From NCBI RefSeq assembly GCF_963576545.1, contig NW_026870589.1, forward strand, positions 124,001 through 188,000: a DNA stretch of 64,000 nt. Reading direction: 5' to 3'. The translations under genes were made by a program, and so were the position numbers. Source of the stretch: Limanda limanda (lineage: Eukaryota > Chordata > Actinopteri > Pleuronectiformes > Pleuronectidae). Of the stretch, positions 23,101 to 36,100 are shown piece by piece (position 1 is the first letter of the stretch; each line of letters starts with the position of its first letter). The notes under the pieces were generated by a model. The model worked only from the letters and a program-made list of their open reading frames with translations, did no database searches and was not told where the DNA came from.

Positions 23101-25025
23101 GAAAGAGGTCGACCGACGAAATTCCCCCAAATCTGAGGAGATATTCTTGAATAACTTTTTTTGTGAAGGTCGGAGAGACTTGCAAGTAGGCTCTACCCCC
23201 ACTAAATGGGGTTGCGCGCATCGATCGGTACCATCCTTGAGCTTCTCCGACTTTCGGAAGGGTTAGGGTTAGGGATGAAAGCACATAGGAGAAAGAGATA
23301 TTCTTGAATAACTTTTTTTGTGAAGGTCGGAGAGACTTGCAAGTAGGCTCTACCCCCACTAAATGGGGTAGCGCACATCGATCGGTACCATCCTTGAGCT
23401 TCTCCGACTTTCGGAAGGGTTAGGGTTAGGGATGAAAGCACATAGGAGAAAGAGATATTCTTGAATAACTTTTTTTGTGAAGGTCGGAGAGACTTGGAAA
23501 GTGGTTGCATCTGGACTAATTTGGGTCCTGCGGATCGATTGGTACCATCCCCGAGCTTGTACGACCTTCGGAAGAGGTCGACCGACGAAATTCCCCCAAA
23601 TCTGAGGAGATATTCTTGAATAACTTTTTTTGTGAAGGTCGGAGAGACTTGCAGGTAGGCTCTACCCCCACTAAATGGGGTAGCGCGCATCGATCGGTAC
23701 CATCCTTGAGCTTCTCCGACTTTCGGAAGGGTTAGGGTTAGGGTTAGGGATGAAAGCACATAGGAGAAAGAGATATTCTTGAATAACTTTTTTTGTGAAG
23801 GTCGGAGAGACTTGCAAGTAGGCTCTACCCCCACTAAATGGGGTAGCGCGCATCGATCGGTACCATCCTTGAGCTTCTCCGACTTTCGGAAGGGTTAGGG
23901 TTAGGGATGAAAGCACATAGGAGAAAGAGATATTCTTGAATAACTTTTTTTGTGAAGGTCGGAGAGACTTGGAAAGTGGTTGCATCTGGACTAATTTGGG
24001 TCCTGCGGATCGATTGGTACCATCCCCGAGCTTGTACGACCTTCGGAAGAGGTCGACCGACGAAATTCCCCCAAATCTGAGGAGATATTCTTGAATAACT
24101 TTTTTTGTGAAGGTCGGAGAGACTTGGAGGTAGGCTCTACCCCCACTAAATGGGGTAGCGCGCATCGATCGGTACCATCCTTGAGCTTCTCCGACTTTCG
24201 GAAGGGTTAGGGTTAGGGATGAAAGCACATAGGAGAAAGAGATATTCTTGAATAACTTTTTTTGTGAAGGTCGGAGAGACTTGGAAAGTGGTTGCATCTG
24301 GACTAATTTGGGTCCTGCGGATCGATTGGTACCATCCCCGAGCTTGTACGACCTTCGAAAGAGGTCGACCGACGAAATTCCCCCAAATCTGAGGAGATAT
24401 TCTTGAATAACTTTTTTTGTGAAGGTCGGAGAGACTTGCAGGTAGGCTCTACCCCCACTAAATGGGGTAGCGCGCATCGATCGGTACCATCCTTGAGCTT
24501 CTCCGACTTTCGGAAGGGTTAGGGTTAGGGTTAGGGATGAAAGCACATAGGAGAAAGAGATATTCTTGAATAACTTTTTTTGTGAAGGTCGGAGAGACTT
24601 GCAAGTAGGCTCTACCCCCACTAAATGGGGTAGCGCACATCGATCGGTACCATCCTTGAGCTTCTCCGACTTTCGGAAGGGTTAGGGTTAGGGATGAAAG
24701 CACATAGGAGAAAGAGATATTCTTGAATAACTTTTTTTGTGAAGGTCGGAGAGACTTGGAAAGTGGTTGCATCTGGACTAATTTGGGTCCTGCGGATCGA
24801 TTGGTACCATCCCCGAGCTTGTACGACCTTCGAAAGAGGTCGACCGACGAAATTCCCCCAAATCTGAGGAGATATTCTTGAATAACTTTTTTTTTGAAGG
24901 TCGGAGAGACTTGCAAGTAGGCTCTACCCCCACTAAATGGGGTTGCGCGCATCGATCGGTACCATCCTTGAGCTTCTCCGACTTTCGGAAGGGTTAGGGT
25001 TAGGGATGAAAGCACATAGGAGAAA
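17183..25025 (+). repeat. AAB-dominated segment with 3,657-bp and 1,119-bp repeats
   Basis: Mostly B-A3-A2 and B-A2-A2 trimers (475 and 469 bp) with occasional single-A or triple-A units. Positions about 17,813-20,424 match about 21,470-24,081 (offset 3,657), sharing a rare GAATGTCGG in the B units at 18,851 and 22,508; a GTGGAGG variant near 20,139 is on one side only. Positions about 19,795-21,410 match 1,119 bp downstream with a few substitutions. A CTCTGAC-marked triple A3 occurs at 17,887, 20,425 and 21,544. No gene. Confidence 0.82.
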
Positions 25026-26281
25026 GAGATATTCTTGAATAACTTTTTTTGTGAAGGTCGGAGAGACTTGCAAGTAGGCTCTACCCCCACTAAATGGGGT
25101 AGCGCGCATCGATCGGTACCATCCTTGAGCTTCTCCGACTTTCGGAAGGGTTAGGGTTAGGGATGAAAGCACATAGGAGAAAGAGATATTCTTGAATAAC
25201 TTTTTTTGTGAAGGTCGGAGAGACTTGGAAAGTGGTTGCATCTGGACTAATTTGGGTCCTGCGGATCGATTGGTACAGTCCCCGAGCTTGTACGACCTTC
25301 GGAAGAGGTCGACCGACGAAATTCCCCCAAATCTGAGGAGATATTCTTGAATAACTTTTTTTGTGAAGGTCGGAGAGACTTGCAGGTAGGCTCTACCCCC
25401 ACTAAATGGGGTAGCGCGCATCGATCGGTACCCCATTTGAGCTTCTCCGACTTTCGGAAGGGTTAGGGTTAGGGTTAGGGATGAAAGCACATAGGAGAAA
25501 GAGATATTCTTGAATAACTTTTTTTGTGAAGGTCGGAGAGACTTGCAAGTAGGCTCTACCCCCACTAAATGGGGTAGCGCGCATCGATCGGTACCATCCT
25601 TGAGCTTCTCCGACTTTCGGAAGGGTTAGGGTTAGGGATGAAAGCACATAGGAGAAAGAGATATTCTTGAATAACTTTTTTTGTGAAGGTCGGAGAGACT
25701 TGGAAAGTGGTTGCATCTGGACTAATTTGGGTCCTGCGGATCGATTGGTACCATCCCCGAGCTTGTACGACCTTCGAAAGAGGTCGACCGACGAAATTCC
25801 CCCAAATCTGAGGAGATATTCTTGAATAACTTTTTTTGTGAAGGTCGGAGAGACTTGCAAGTAGGCTCTACCCCCACTAAATGGGGTTGCGCGCATCGAT
25901 CGGTACCATCCTTGAGCTTCTCCGACTTTCGGAAGGGTTAGGGTTAGGGATGAAAGCACATAGGAGAAAGAGATATTCTTGAATAACTTTTTTTGTGAAG
26001 GTCGGAGAGACTTGCAAGTAGGCTCTACCCCCACTAAATGGGGTAGCGCGCATCGATCGGTACCATCCTTGAGCTTCTCCGACTTTCGGAAGGGTTAGGG
26101 TTAGGGATGAAAGCACATAGGAGAAAGAGATATTCTTGAATAACTTTTTTTGTGAAGGTCGGAGAGACTTGGAAAGTGGTTGCATCTGGACTAATTTGGG
26201 TCCTGCGGATCGATTGGTACCATCCCCGAGCTTGTACGACCTTCGGAAGAGGTCGACCGACGAAATTCCCCCAAATCTGAG

Positions 26282-28347
26282 GAGATATTCTTGAATAACT
26301 TTTTTTGTGAAGGTCGGAGAGACTTGCAGGTAGGCTCTACCCCCACTAAATGGGGTAGCGCGCATCGATCGGTACCATCCTTGAGCTTCTCCGACTTTCG
26401 GAAGGGTTAGGGTTAGGGTTAGGGATGAAAGCACATAGGAGAAAGAGATATTCTTGAATAACTTTTTTTGTGAAGGTCGGAGAGACTTGCAAGTAGGCTC
26501 TACCCCAACTAAATGGGGTAGCGCGCATCGATCGGTACCATCCTTGAGCTTCTCCGACTTTCGGAAGGGTTAGGGTTAGGGATGAAAGCACATAGGAGAA
26601 AGAGATATTCTTGAATAACTTTTTTTGTGAAGGTCGGAGAGACTTGGAAAGTGGTTGCATCTGGACTAATTTGGGTCCTGCGGATCGATTGGTACCATCC
26701 CCGAGCTTGTACGACCTTCGAAAGAGGTCGACCGACGAAATTCCCCCAAATCTGAGGAGATATTCTTGAATAACTTTTTTTGTGAAGGTCGGAGAGACTT
26801 GCAAGTAGGCTCTACCCCCACTAAATGGGGTAGCGCGCATCGATCGGTACCATCCTTGAGCTTCTCCGACTTTCGGAAGGGTTAGGGTTAGGGTTAGGGA
26901 TGAAAGCACATAGGAGAAAGAGATATTCTTGAATAACTTTTTTTGTGAAGGTCGGAGAGACTTGTTAGTAGGCTCTACCCCCACTAAATGGGGTAGCGCG
27001 CATCGATCGGTACCATCCTTGAGCTTCTCCGACTTTCGGAAGGGTTAGGGTTAGGGTTAGGGATGAAAGCACATAGGAGAAAGAGATATTCTTGAATAAC
27101 TTTTTTTGTGAAGGTCGGAGAGACTTGGAAAGTGGTTGCATCTGGACTAATTTGGGTCCTGCGGATCGATTGGTACCATCCCCGAGCTTGTACGACCTTC
27201 GGAAGAGGTCGACCGACGAAATTCCCCCAAATCTGAGGAGATATTCTTGAATAACTTTTTTTGTGAAGGTCGGAGAGACTTGCAAGTAGGCTCTACCCCC
27301 ACTAAATGGGGTAGCGCGCATCAATCGGTACCATCCTTGAGCTTCTCCGACTTTCGGAAGGTTAGGGTTAGGGTTAGGGATGAAAGCACATAGGAGAAAG
27401 AGATATTCTTGAATAACTTTTTTTGTGAAGGTCGGAGAGACTTGCAAGTAGGCTCTACCCCCACTAAATGGGGTAGCGCGCATCGATCGGTACCATCCTT
27501 GAGCTTCTCCGACTTTCGGAAGGGTTAGGGTTAGGGATGAAAGCACATAGGAGAAAGAGATATTCTTGAATAACTTTTTTTGTGAAGGTCGGAGAGACTT
27601 GGAAAGTGGTTGCATCTGGACTAATTTGGGTCCTGCGGATCGATTGGTACCATCCCCGAGCTTGTACGACCTTCGAAAGAGGTCGACCGACGAAATTCCC
27701 CCAAATCTGAGGAGATATTCTTGAATAACTTTTTTTGTGAAGGTCGGAGAGACTTGCAAGTAGGCTCTACCCCCACTAAATGGGGTTGCGCGCATCGATC
27801 GGTACCATCCTTGAGCTTCTCCGACTTTCGGAAGGGTTAGGGTTAGGGTTAGGGATGAAAGCACATAGGAGAAAGAGATATTCTTGAATAACTTTTTTTG
27901 TGAAGGTCGGAGAGACTTGGAAAGTGGTTGCATCTGGACTAATTTGGGTCCTGCGGATCGATTGGTACCATCCCCGAGCTTGTACGACCTTCGGAAGAGG
28001 TCGACCGACGAAATTCCCCCAAATCTGAGGAGATATTCTTGAATAACTTTTTTTGTGAAGGTCGGAGAGACTTGCAAGTAGGCTCTACCCCCACTAAATG
28101 GGGTAGCGCGCATCGATCGGTACCATCCTTGAGCTTCTCCGACTTTCGGAAGGGTTAGGGTTAGGGTTAGGGATGAAAGCACATAGGAGAAAGAGATATT
28201 CTTGAATAACTTTTTTTGTGAAGGTCGGAGAGACTTGGAAAGTGGTTGCATCTGGACTAATTTGGGTCCTGCGGATCGATTGGTACCATCCCCGAGCTTT
28301 TACGACCTTCGGAAGAGGTCGACCGACGAAATTCCCCCAAATCTGAG
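26282..28347 (+). repeat. 2,066-bp marker block, copy 1
   Basis: Fixed order: A3, A2 (CCCCAAC variant), B, A3, A3 (CTTGTTAG variant), B, A of 162 bp (CATCAATC variant and one lost G), A2, B, A3, B, A3, B (GCTTTTACG variant). The same string and length occur four times, so this is a true higher-order unit and not chance similarity of monomers. Confidence 0.88.
27238..27399 (+). repeat. 162-bp A variant, copy 1 (one G lost before the hexamers)
   Basis: GGAAGGGTTA is shortened to GGAAGGTTA while three TTAGGG remain, and CATCGATC reads CATCAATC. This is the only non-hexamer length change in the array; it leaves three full GGG tracts plus GG. Confidence 0.9.
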
Positions 28348-31054
28348 GAGATATTCTTGAATAACTTTTTTTGTGAAGGTCGGAGAGACTTGCAAGTAGG
28401 CTCTACCCCCACTAAATGGGGTTGCGCGCATCGATCGGTACCATCCTTGAGCTTCTCCGACTTTCGGAAGGGTTAGGGTTAGGGTTAGGGATGAAAGCAC
28501 ATAGGAGAAAGAGATATTCTTGAATAACTTTTTTTGTGAAGGTCGGAGAGACTTGCAAGTAGGCTCTACCCCCACTAAATGGGGTAGCGCGCATCGATCG
28601 GTACCATCCTTGAGCTTCTCCGACTTTCGGAAGGGTTAGGGTTAGGGATGAAAGCACATAGGAGAAAGAGATATTCTTGAATAACTTTTTTTGTGAAGGT
28701 CGGAGAGACTTGCAAGTAGGCTCTACCCCCACTAAATGGGGTAGCGCGCATCGATCGGTACCATCCTTGAGCTTCTCCGACTTTCGGAAGGGTTAGGGTT
28801 AGGGTTAGGGATGAAAGCACATAGGAGAAAGAGATATTCTTGAATAACTTTTTTTGTGAAGGTCGGAGAGACTTGGAAAGTGGTTGCATCTGGACTAATT
28901 TGGGTCCTGCGGATCGATTGGTACCATCCCCGAGCTTGTACGACCTTCGGAAGAGGTCGACCGACGAAATTCCCCCAAATCTGAGGAGATATTCTTGAAT
29001 AACTTTTTTTGTGAAGGTCGGAGAGACTTGCAGGTAGGCTCTACCCCCACTAAATGGGGTAGCGCGCATCGATCGGTACCATCCTTGAGCTTCTCCGACT
29101 TTCGGAAGGGTTAGGGTTAGGGTTAGGGATGAAAGCACATAGGAGAAAGAGATATTCTTGAATAACTTTTTTTGTGAAGGTCGGAGAGACTTGCAAGTAG
29201 GCTCTACCCCCACTAAATGGGGTAGCGCGCATCGATCGGTACCATCCTTGAGCTTCTCCGACTTTCGGAAGGGTTAGGGTTAGGGATGAAAGCACATAGG
29301 AGAAAGAGATATTCTTGAATAACTTTTTTTGTGAAGGTCGGAGAGACTTGGAAAGTGGTTGCATCTGGACTAATTTGGGTCCTGCGGATCGATTGGTACC
29401 ATCCCCGAGCTTGTACGACCTTCGGAAGAGGTCGACCGACGAAATTCCCCCAAATCTGAGGAGATATTCTTGAATAACTTTTTTTGTGAAGGTCGGAGAG
29501 ACTTGCAAGTAGGCTCTACCCCCACTAAATGGGGTAGCGCGCATCGATCGGTACCATCCTTGAGCTTCTCCGACTTTCGGAAGGGTTAGGGTTAGGGTTA
29601 GGGATGAAAGCACATAGGAGAAAGAGATATTCTTGAATAACTTTTTTTGTGAAGGTCGGAGAGACTTGGAAAGTGGTTGCATCTGGACTAATTTGGGTCC
29701 TGCGGATCGATTGGTACCATCCCCGAGCTTTTACGACCTTCGGAAGAGGTCGACCGACGAAATTCCCCCAAATCTGAGGAGATATTCTTGAATAACTTTT
29801 TTTGTGAAGGTCGGAGAGACTTGCAAGTAGGCTCTACCCCCACTAAATGGGGTTGCGCGCATCGATCGGTACCATCCTTGAGCTTCTCCGACTTTCGGAA
29901 GGGTTAGGGTTAGGGTTAGGGATGAAAGCACATAGGAGAAAGAGATATTCTTGAATAACTTTTTTTGTGAAGGTCGGAGAGACTTGCAAGTAGGCTCTAC
30001 CCCCACTAAATGGGGTAGCGCGCATCGATCGGTACCATCCTTGAGCTTCTCCGACTTTCGGAAGGGTTAGGGTTAGGGATGAAAGCACATAGGAGAAAGA
30101 GATATTCTTGAATAACTTTTTTTGTGAAGGTCGGAGAGACTTGCAAGTAGGCTCTACCCCCACTAAATGGGGTAGCGCGCATCGATCGGTACCATCCTTG
30201 AGCTTCTCCGACTTTCGGAAGGGTTAGGGTTAGGGTTAGGGATGAAAGCACATAGGAGAAAGAGATATTCTTGAATAACTTTTTTTGTGAAGGTCGGAGA
30301 GACTTGGAAAGTGGTTGCATCTGGACTAATTTGGGTCCTGCGGATCGATTGGTACCATCCCCGAGCTTGTACGACCTTCGGAAGAGGTCGACCGACGAAA
30401 TTCCCCCAAATCTGAGGAGATATTCTTGAATAACTTTTTTTGTGAAGGTCGGAGAGACTTGGAGGTAGGCTCTACCCCCACTAAATGGGGTAGCGCGCAT
30501 CGATCGGTACCATCCTTGAGCTTCTCCGACTTTCGGAAGGGTTAGGGTTAGGGTTAGGGATGAAAGCACATAGGAGAAAGAGATATTCTTGAATAACTTT
30601 TTTTGTGAAGGTCGGAGAGACTTGCAAGTAGGCTCTACCCCCACTAAATGGGGTAGCGCGCATCGATCGGTACCATCCTTGAGCTTCTCCGACTTTCGGA
30701 AGGGTTAGGGTTAGGGATGAAAGCACATAGGAGAAAGAGATATTCTTGAATAACTTTTTTTGTGAAGGTCGGAGAGACTTGGAAAGTGGTTGCATCTGGA
30801 CTAATTTGGGTCCTGCGGATCGATTGGTACCATCCCCGAGCTTGTACGACCTTCGGAAGAGGTCGACCGACGAAATTCCCCCAAATCTGAGGAGATATTC
30901 TTGAATAACTTTTTTTGTGAAGGTCGGAGAGACTTGCAGGTAGGCTCTACCCCCACTAAATGGGGTAGCGCGCATCGATCGGTACCATCCTTGAGCTTCT
31001 CCGACTTTCGGAAGGGTTAGGGTTAGGGTTAGGGATGAAAGCACATAGGAGAAA
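28193..31054 (+). repeat. 1,431-bp tandem duplication
   Basis: 28,193-29,623 and 29,624-31,054 have the same order (B with GCTTTTACG, A3, A2, A3, B, A3, A2, B, A3). A few substitutions separate them, for example CAGGTAGG near 29,033 versus GAGGTAGG near 30,464. The corresponding downstream segment (40,400-41,830) has only one copy. Confidence 0.85.
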
Positions 31055-32957
31055 GAGATATTCTTGAATAACTTTTTTTGTGAAGGTCGGAGAGACTTGC
31101 AAGTAGGCTCTACCCCAACTAAATGGGGTAGCGCGCATCGATCGGTACCATCCTTGAGCTTCTCCGACTTTCGGAAGGGTTAGGGTTAGGGATGAAAGCA
31201 CATAGGAGAAAGAGATATTCTTGAATAACTTTTTTTGTGAAGGTCGGAGAGACTTGGAAAGTGGTTGCATCTGGACTAATTTGGGTCCTGCGGATCGATT
31301 GGTACCATCCCCGAGCTTGTACGACCTTCGAAAGAGGTCGACCGACGAAATTCCCCCAAATCTGAGGAGATATTCTTGAATAACTTTTTTTGTGAAGGTC
31401 GGAGAGACTTGCAAGTAGGCTCTACCCCCACTAAATGGGGTAGCACGCATCGATCGGTACCATCCTTGAGCTTCTCCGACTTTCGGAAGGGTTAGGGTTA
31501 GGGTTAGGGATGAAAGCACATAGGAGAAAGAGATATTCTTGAATAACTTTTTTTGTGAAGGTCGGAGAGACTTGTTAGTAGGCTCTACCCCCACTAAATG
31601 GGGTAGCGCGCATCGATCGGTACCATCCTTGAGCTTCTCCGACTTTCGGAAGGGTTAGGGTTAGGGTTAGGGATGAAAGCACATAGGAGAAAGAGATATT
31701 CTTGAATAACTTTTTTTGTGAAGGTCGGAGAGACTTGGAAAGTGGTTGCATCTGGACTAATTTGGGTCCTGCGGATCGATTGGTACCATCCCCGAGCTTG
31801 TACGACCTTCGGAAGAGGTCGACCGACGAAATTCCCCCAAATCTGAGGAGATATTCTTGAATAACTTTTTTTGTGAAGGTCGGAGAGACTTGCAAGTAGG
31901 CTCTACCCCCACTAAATGGGGTAGCGCGCATCAATCGGTACCATCCTTGAGCTTCTCCGACTTTCGGAAGGTTAGGGTTAGGGTTAGGGATGAAAGCACA
32001 TAGGAGAAAGAGATATTCTTGAATAACTTTTTTTGTGAAGGTCGGAGAGACTTGCAAGTAGGCTCTACCCCCACTAAATGGGGTAGCGCGCATCGATCGG
32101 TACCATCCTTGAGCTTCTCCGACTTTCGGAAGGGTTAGGGTTAGGGATGAAAGCACATAGGAGAAAGAGATATTCTTGAATAACTTTTTTTGTGAAGGTC
32201 GGAGAGACTTGGAAAGTGGTTGCATCTGGACTAATTTGGGTCCTGCGGATCGATTGGTACCATCCCCGAGCTTGTACGACCTTCGAAAGAGGTCGACCGA
32301 CGAAATTCCCCCAAATCTAAGGAGATATTCTTGAATAACTTTTTTTGTGAAGGTCGGAGAGACTTGCAAGTAGGCTCTACCCCCACTAAATGGGGTTGCG
32401 CGCATCGATCGGTACCATCCTAGAGCTTCTCCGACTTTCGGAAGGGTTAGGGTTAGGGTTAGGGATGAAAGCACATAGGAGAAAGAGATATTCTTGAATA
32501 ACTTTTTTTGTGAAGGTCGGAGAGACTTGGAAAGTGGTTGCATCTGGACTAATTTGGGTCCTGCGGATCGATTGGTACCATCCCCGAGCTTGTACGACCT
32601 TCGGAAGAGGTCGACCGACGAAATTCCCCCAAATCTGAGGAGATATTCTTGAATAACTTTTTTTGTGAAGGTCGGAGAGACTTGCAAGTAGGCTCTACCC
32701 CCACTAAATGGGGTAGCGCGCATCGATCGGTACCATCCTTGAGCTTCTCCGACTTTCGGAAGGGTTAGGGTTAGGGTTAGGGATGAAAGCACATAGGAGA
32801 AAGAGATATTCTTGAATAACTTTTTTTGTGAAGGTCGGAGAGACTTGGAAAGTGGTTGCATCTGGACTAATTTGGGTCCTGCGGATCGATTGGTACCATC
32901 CCCGAGCTTTTACGACCTTCGGAAGAGGTCGACCGACGAAATTCCCCCAAATCTGAG
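30892..32957 (+). repeat. 2,066-bp marker block, copy 2
   Basis: Same monomer string as copy 1, 4,610 bp downstream. It shares GTAGCACGC (near 31,444) and ATCCTAGAGC (near 32,420) with copy 4 but not with copies 1 or 3. A private change (CTAAGGAG near 32,318) is also present. Confidence 0.88.
31848..32009 (+). repeat. 162-bp A variant, copy 2
   Basis: Same lost G and same CATCAATC change as at 27,238, in the same place within the 2,066-bp block; shared by descent. Confidence 0.9.
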
Positions 32958-33114
32958 GAGATATTCTTGAATAACTTTTTTTGTGAAGGTCGGAGAGACT
33001 TGCAAGTAGGCTCTACCCCCACTAAATGGGGTTGCGCGCATCGATCGGTACCATCCTTGAGCTTCTCCGACTTTCGGAAGGGTTAGGGTTAGGGATGAAA
33101 GCACATAGGAGAAA

Positions 33115-36100
33115 GAGATATTCTTGAATAACTTTTTTTGTGAAGGTCGGAGAGACTTGGAAAGTGGTTGCATCTGGACTAATTTGGGTCCTGCAGATCG
33201 ATTGGTACCATCCCCGAGCTTGTACGACCTTCGGAAGAGGTCGACCGACGAAATTCCCCCAAATCTGAGGAGATATTCTTGAATAACTTTTTTTGTGAAG
33301 GTCGGAGAGACTTGCAAGTAGGCTCTACCCCCACTAAATGGGGTAGCGCGCATCGATCGGTACCATCCTTGAGCTTCTCCGACTTTCGGAAGGGTTAGGG
33401 TTAGGGTTAGGGATGAAAGCACATAGGAGAAAGAGATATTCTTGAATAACTTTTTTTGTGAAGGTCGGAGAGACTTGGAAAGTGGTTGCATCTGGACTAA
33501 TTTGGGTCCTGCGGATCGATTGGTACCATCCCCGAGCTTGTACGACCTTCGGAAGAGGTCGACCGACGAAATTCCCCCAAATCTGAGGAGATATTCTTGA
33601 ATAACTTTTTTTGTGAAGGTCGGAGAGACTTGCAAGTAGGCTCTACCCCCACTAAATGGGGTTGCGCGCATCGATCGGTACCATCCTTGAGCTTCTCCGA
33701 CTTTCGGAAGGGTTAGGGTTAGGGTTAGGGATGAAAGCACATAGGAGAAAGAGATATTCTTGAATAACTTTTTTTGTGAAGGTCGGAGAGACTTGCAAGT
33801 AGGCTCTACCCCCACTAAATGGGGTAGCGCGCATCGATCGGTACCATCCTTGAGCTTCTCTGACTTTCGGAAGGGTTAGGGTTAGGGTTAGGGATGAAAG
33901 CACATAGGAGAAAGAGATATTCTTGAATAACTTTTTTTGTGAAGGTCGGAGAGACTTGCAAGTAGGCTCTACCCCCACTAAATGGGGTAGCGCGCATCGA
34001 TCGGTACCATCCTTGAGCTTCTCCGACTTTCGGAAGGGTTAGGGTTAGGGTTAGGGATGAAAGCACATAGGAGAAAGAGATATTCTTGAATAACTTTTTT
34101 TGTGAAGGTCGGAGAGACTTGGAAAGTGGTTGCATCTGGACTAATTTGGGTCCTGCGGATCGATTGGTACCATCCCCGAGCTTGTACGACCTTCGGAAGA
34201 GGTCGACCGACGAAATTCCCCCAAATCTGAGGAGATATTCTTGAATAACTTTTTTTGTGAAGGTCGGAGAGACTTGGAGGTAGGCTCTACCCCCACTAAA
34301 TGGGGTAGCGCGCATCGATCGGTACCATCCTTGAGCTTCTCCGACTTTCGGAAGGGTTAGGGTTAGGGTTAGGGATGAAAGCACATAGGAGAAAGAGATA
34401 TTCTTGAATAACTTTTTTTGTGAAGGTCGGAGAGACTTGCAAGTAGGCTCTACCCCCACTAAATGGGGTAGCGCGCATCGATCGGTACCATCCTTGAGCT
34501 TCTCCGACTTTCGGAAGGGTTAGGGTTAGGGATGAAAGCACATAGGAGAAAGAGATATTCTTGAATAACTTTTTTTGTGAAGGTCGGAGAGACTTGGAAA
34601 GTGGTTGCATCTGGACTAATTTGGGTCCTGCGGATCGATTGGTACCATCCCCGAGCTTGTACGACCTTCGAAAGAGGTCGACCGACGAAATTCCCCCAAA
34701 TCTGAGGAGATATTCTTGAATAACTTTTTTTGTGAAGGTCGGAGAGACTTGCAGGTAGGCTCTACCCCCACTAAATGGGGTAGCGCGCATCGATCGGTAC
34801 CATCCTTGAGCTTCTCCGACTTTCGGAAGGGTTAGGGTTAGGGTTAGGGATGAAAGCACATAGGAGAAAGAGATATTCTTGAATAACTTTTTTTGTGAAG
34901 GTCGGAGAGACTTGCAAGTAGGCTCTACCCCCACTAAATGGGGTAGCGCACATCGATCGGTACCATCCTTGAGCTTCTCCGACTTTCGGAAGGGTTAGGG
35001 TTAGGGATGAAAGCACATAGGAGAAAGAGATATTCTTGAATAACTTTTTTTGTGAAGGTCGGAGAGACTTGGAAAGTGGTTGCATCTGGACTAATTTGGG
35101 TCCTGCGGATCGATTGGTACCATCCCCGAGCTTGTACGACCTTCGAAAGAGGTCGACCGACGAAATTCCCCCAAATCTGAGGAGATATTCTTGAATAACT
35201 TTTTTTGTGAAGGTCGGAGAGACTTGCAAGTAGGCTCTACCCCCACTAAATGGGGTTGCGCGCATCGATCGGTACCATCTTTGAGCTTCTCCGACTTTCG
35301 GAAGGGTTAGGGTTAGGGATGAAAGCACATAGGAGAAAGAGATATTCTTGAATAACTTTTTTTGTGAAGGTCGGAGAGACTTGCAAGTAGGCTCTACCCC
35401 CACTAAATGGGGTAGCGCGCATCGATCGGTACCATCTTTGAGCTTCTCCGACTTTCGGAAGGGTTAGGGTTAGGGATGAAAGCACATAGGAGAAAGAGAT
35501 ATTCTTGAATAACTTTTTTTGTGAAGGTCGGAGAGACTTGGAAAGTGGTTGCATCTGGACTAATTTGGGTCCTGCGGATCGATTGGTACCATCCCCGAGC
35601 TTGTACGACCTTCGGAAGAGGTCGACCGACGAAATTCCCCCAAATCTGAGGAGATATTCTTGAATAACTTTTTTTGTGAAGGTCGGAGAGACTTGCAGGT
35701 AGGCTCTACCCCCACTAAATGGGGTAGCGCGCATCGATCGGTACCATCCTTGAGCTTCTCCGACTTTCGGAAGGGTTAGGGTTAGGGTTAGGGATGAAAG
35801 CACATAGGAGAAAGAGATATTCTTGAATAACTTTTTTTGTGAAGGTCGAAGAGACTTGCAAGTAGGCTCTACCCCCACTAAATGGGGTAGCGCGCATCGA
35901 TCGGTACCATCCTTGAGCTTCTCCGACTTTCGGAAGGGTTAGGGTTAGGGATGAAAGCACATAGGAGAAAGAGATATTCTTGAATAACTTTTTTTGTGAA
36001 GGTCGGAGAGACTTGGAAAGTGGTTGCATCTGGACTAATTTGGGTCCTGCGGATCGATTGGTACCATCCCCGAGCTTGTACGACCTTCGAAAGAGGTCGA

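Larger units (their letters stand above)
25026..33114 (+). repeat. Left half of a large segmental duplication
   Basis: Holds marker-block copies 1 (26,282-28,347) and 2 (30,892-32,957). Up to about 29.6 kb it matches 12,207 bp downstream; from about 30.0 to 33.0 kb it matches 10,776 bp downstream. The 1,431-bp difference equals a tandem duplication (28,193-29,623 and 29,624-31,054) present only on this side. Clustered unusual substitutions lie at 25,277-25,278 and 25,433-25,436. Only A and B monomers are present. Confidence 0.82.
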
